This document shows positions 6,491 through 8,333 of a stretch of 8,333 nt of DNA, piece after piece. This stretch comes from Bacteroidota bacterium (GTDB taxonomy: Bacteria; Bacteroidota; Bacteroidia; Chitinophagales; LD1): contig JAFDYM010000514.1 in assembly GCA_018267435.1 (NCBI GenBank), positions 1 to 8,333 on the forward strand. The letters are read 5' to 3'. The notes beneath the pieces were generated by a model. The model saw nothing but the letters and a program-made list of their open reading frames with translations. It ran no database searches and was not told where the DNA came from. A program made the position numbers and the translations under genes. The first letter of the stretch is position 1, and the number at the start of each line of letters is the position of its first letter.

Positions 6491-8333
6491 TTATTTGCTG
6501 GTTAAAAAGTTGATTTGGATGATTGATTGGCTCATTTGGTCTATGTTCTGCAAATAGCTTAGCTGTATATCAGTTGCAGTCTGTAAAGCCTGCAAGTATT
6601 CTACATATCCTATTTCGCCGTTCTGATATTGCTTATGCGCAGTATTTATCAAGTCGTTATAATTGCGCAGACCTACCTCGTTGTAGTACTGGTGATAGGC
6701 AAGCTGTTGACGATACTTTATGAGTGCCGTTTCCAATTGTACCTGTAATTGCTGCTTGTTGTAATCGGCAGACTTTTGAAGTGATTCAGCTTGATAGCGC
6801 AAGGACTTAACCTTGGCAGCGTTACTAAATGCTGTCAAGGGAATGCTGATACCTGCATTCAGGCCTTGGAAGCGTTTCTCCCTGCCAAAATATACATCGT
6901 TGCCATCAATATTCTGTGTTCCCATAAGCGACTGATTGAAATAACCAATATTCAAGTCAGGCAATGCCGATGCTATCTCTAACCTCTTGTTCTGCTGCGC
7001 AATAATGGCTTGCTGATATTGGTACTGTACGGCAGGGTTTGAGTTGATTGCGACGGTGTCCACATCTGCCGTAAGTGTTAAGGGCTTGAACCCTGTAGCC
7101 GGAACCGTGAAATCATCCGTAGTGTTCAGCAACGCTTTCAAAGATTTATATGCAGCTGTATACTCAGACTCGTTCTGTTTCATCAATAAAGACAGTTGTG
7201 CTCGTTTGGCTTCTGCTGTCGATTTCTCAAGCAAATTTGTTTCGCCCGTTTGGTATCGCAAATTAGCTGCATTCAGAAAGATATTGTATACACTATCCAA
7301 CTTACTCAATTGCAGACCAACATTCTGCCTATACTGCAACTCGTAATAAAGCGAACGCACTTCAGTCTTTACTTGGTTAACAGTAACCTGTTGCTGCAAT
7401 TCGCTACCTATGTATTGCGCCTTGTAAGCACCAGCTTTCGCCGCATAGTAAGTCGGGAAGGGGATACTTTGGGATAGCTGAAAGCCTATATCCTGGTTGA
7501 TGCTATTATATTGCCCATATTGAATATTGAAATTCGTTTTGGGCAATTCAAATACAGCCTTACGCTGGACTTTGTATGCTTCTACATTCAATTGTCCCGA
7601 CTGTATCTGCATATTGTTTTGAACAGCCATGTCTACAGCTTGTTCTACGCTCAATGATATTCCGCCCGTTCCCTGCGCATTTGCGCCAGTAGCAAGCAAG
7701 CATAGTAATAGCGTTGCAACAATAGGTGCTGTATTACCTTTCTTCTTGCCATGTACATTGAATATGATATACAATAGAGGCAACACAAACAATGTAAGGA
7801 AGGTAGCAGAAACAAGGCCGCCAATTACAACGGTAGCCAAAGGCTTTTGCACCTCAGCACCAGCGCCATGAGATAAAGCCATTGGCAAGAAACCTAATGA
7901 TGCTACAGTAGCGGTCATCAACACTGGGCGGAGCCTTATTTTCGTACCTTGGATCACCCTATCTATAATATCCACTACGCCTTCTTTCTCCAGTTGGTTG
8001 AATGTGCTGATCAATACAATACCATTAAGCACGGCAACTCCGAACAATGCTATAAAACCGACACCTGCCGATATACTGAAAGGCATATCGCGGGCAAGCA
8101 AGGCAAATATGCCGCCTATGGCACTCATAGGTATCGCAGTAAAAATGAGCGCAGATTCTTTGAGCGATGTGAACGTGAAGTATAGTAGTATGAATATAAG
8201 TGCGAGCGCAATAGGCACAGCCACCATCAAGCGTTTCGATGCCGCCTGCAAGTTTTCGAAAGTGCCACCATAGGTAAAGTAATAGCCTGATGGAAGTTTA
8301 ACGCTTTTATCAAGCGCACCCTGTATATCCTCC
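6491..8333 (-). CDS. czcA: CzcA/CusA heavy-metal RND pump fused to a TolC/CusC-type outer-membrane factor (5' part missing)
   Basis: The frame is open from the window edge; 613 residues are visible and no true start lies inside (TTG at 8251 is internal, preceded by LPSGYYFTYGGTFENLQAA, a typical HME-RND stretch). The first ~194 visible residues cover the last membrane segments TM8-TM12, including AGVGFIALFGVAVLNGIVLI and RPVLMTATVASLGFLPMAL. They drive proton-coupled metal export. A basic linker GKKKGN and a signal-like segment (7750-7676) follow. The last ~394 residues form a complete outer-membrane factor: two OEP repeats with long helical, Gln-rich stretches (LRYQTGETNLLEKSTAEAKR; YQNGEIGYVEYLQALQTATD) and a strand-rich section. 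Such fusions are known in Bacteroidota and reach roughly 1450 residues. The residues that would separate Zn/Co/Cd from Cu/Ag pumps lie outside the window; the His-rich adaptor favours the former. Confidence 0.95.
   Translation of the reverse strand, partial: EDIQGALDKSVKLPSGYYFTYGGTFENLQAASKRLMVAVPIALALIFILLYFTFTSLKESALIFTAIPMSAIGGIFALLARDMPFSISAGVGFIALFGVAVLNGIVLISTFNQLEKEGVVDIIDRVIQGTKIRLRPVLMTATVASLGFLPMALSHGAGAEVQKPLATVVIGGLVSATFLTLFVLPLLYIIFNVHGKKKGNTAPIVATLLLCLLATGANAQGTGGISLSVEQAVDMAVQNNMQIQSGQLNVEAYKVQRKAVFELPKTNFNIQYGQYNSINQDIGFQLSQSIPFPTYYAAKAGAYKAQYIGSELQQQVTVNQVKTEVRSLYYELQYRQNVGLQLSKLDSVYNIFLNAANLRYQTGETNLLEKSTAEAKRAQLSLLMKQNESEYTAAYKSLKALLNTTDDFTVPATGFKPLTLTADVDTVAINSNPAVQYQYQQAIIAQQNKRLEIASALPDLNIGYFNQSLMGTQNIDGNDVYFGREKRFQGLNAGISIPLTAFSNAAKVKSLRYQAESLQKSADYNKQQLQVQLETALIKYRQQLAYHQYYNEVGLRNYNDLINTAHKQYQNGEIGYVEYLQALQTATDIQLSYLQNIDQMSQSIIQINFLTSK
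7676..7750 (-). other. Internal signal-peptide-like segment at the RND/outer-membrane-factor junction
   Basis: Between the last RND helix and the outer-membrane factor lies a basic stretch (GKKKGN), a hydrophobic core (APIVATLLLCLLATG) and ANA followed by QG. This has the n-, h- and c-region layout and AXA site of a Sec signal peptide. It looks like the export signal of a once separate outer-membrane factor retained in the fusion. Cleavage after ANA (7676) would free the channel to reach the outer membrane. The pattern is seen; cleavage is inference. Confidence 0.6.

Noticed and set aside
5841..6557. 238-codon plus-strand open frame
   Set aside because: It lies antisense over czcB and the 3' end of the pump gene, which have clear family motifs; its Phe/Ser/Leu/Cys-rich product is typical of a shadow frame.
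8249..8251. TTG as start of a 586-residue pump/channel protein
   Set aside because: The frame continues upstream to the window edge with recognisable RND sequence, so the TTG is internal.
1..8333. tRNA, rRNA, CRISPR, insertion sequence, attachment site or origin
   Set aside because: No cloverleaf, regularly spaced repeats, transposase motifs or long terminal inverted repeats were seen on either strand.

Overview
The window looks like the chromosome, or a metal-resistance accessory region, of a member of the Bacteroidota, perhaps near the Chitinophagales. The evidence is a heavy-metal RND pump fused to its own outer-membrane channel (an arrangement typical of this phylum), a TAnnTTTG-type promoter box, mostly weak or absent Shine-Dalgarno sequences, several lipoproteins, and small conserved proteins that I associate with Bacteroidota metal loci. 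All supported genes are on the minus strand, so transcription runs from high to low coordinates. The assignment below phylum is inference.

The right two thirds (about 8333 down to 1831) read as one heavy-metal export operon. In order of transcription it holds: the 3' part of a CzcA/CusA-type RND pump fused to a TolC/CusC-like outer-membrane factor (8332-6491, cut by the window edge); a His-rich CzcB-type periplasmic adaptor lipoprotein (6481-5198); a small membrane protein whose 5' end appears to be shifted by one base (5166-4856); an HXXEE-motif membrane protein (4835-4290); a Zn/Cd/Pb-type P1B-2 ATPase with a His/Cys-rich tail instead of an HMA domain (4246-2225); and a small Cys-motif secreted or membrane protein broken by a one-base frameshift (2206-1831). 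Gaps are 9 to 43 nt and no internal promoter was recognised. A short Ig-like lipoprotein gene (1785-1408) follows, and the run closes with a strong rho-independent terminator (1369-1342).

The left part is a separate unit. A perfect inverted repeat (1274-1295) and a Bacteroidota-type promoter (1240-1269) precede a di-haem c-type cytochrome lipoprotein of the DUF1111 family (1222-50). Its stop codon overlaps the ATG of a further gene (53-1) that runs off the window with a Tat-like N-terminus.

Proposed cooperation (inference): the P-type ATPase moves Zn2+, Cd2+ or Pb2+ from cytoplasm to periplasm. The His-rich adaptor and the RND/outer-membrane-factor fusion then carry the ion out of the cell. 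The HXXEE protein and the two small proteins are uncharacterised partners retained between the pumps. Intergenic space totals little; the only gap worth note is 1223-1407 (185 nt), which holds the terminator, the dyad and the promoter.
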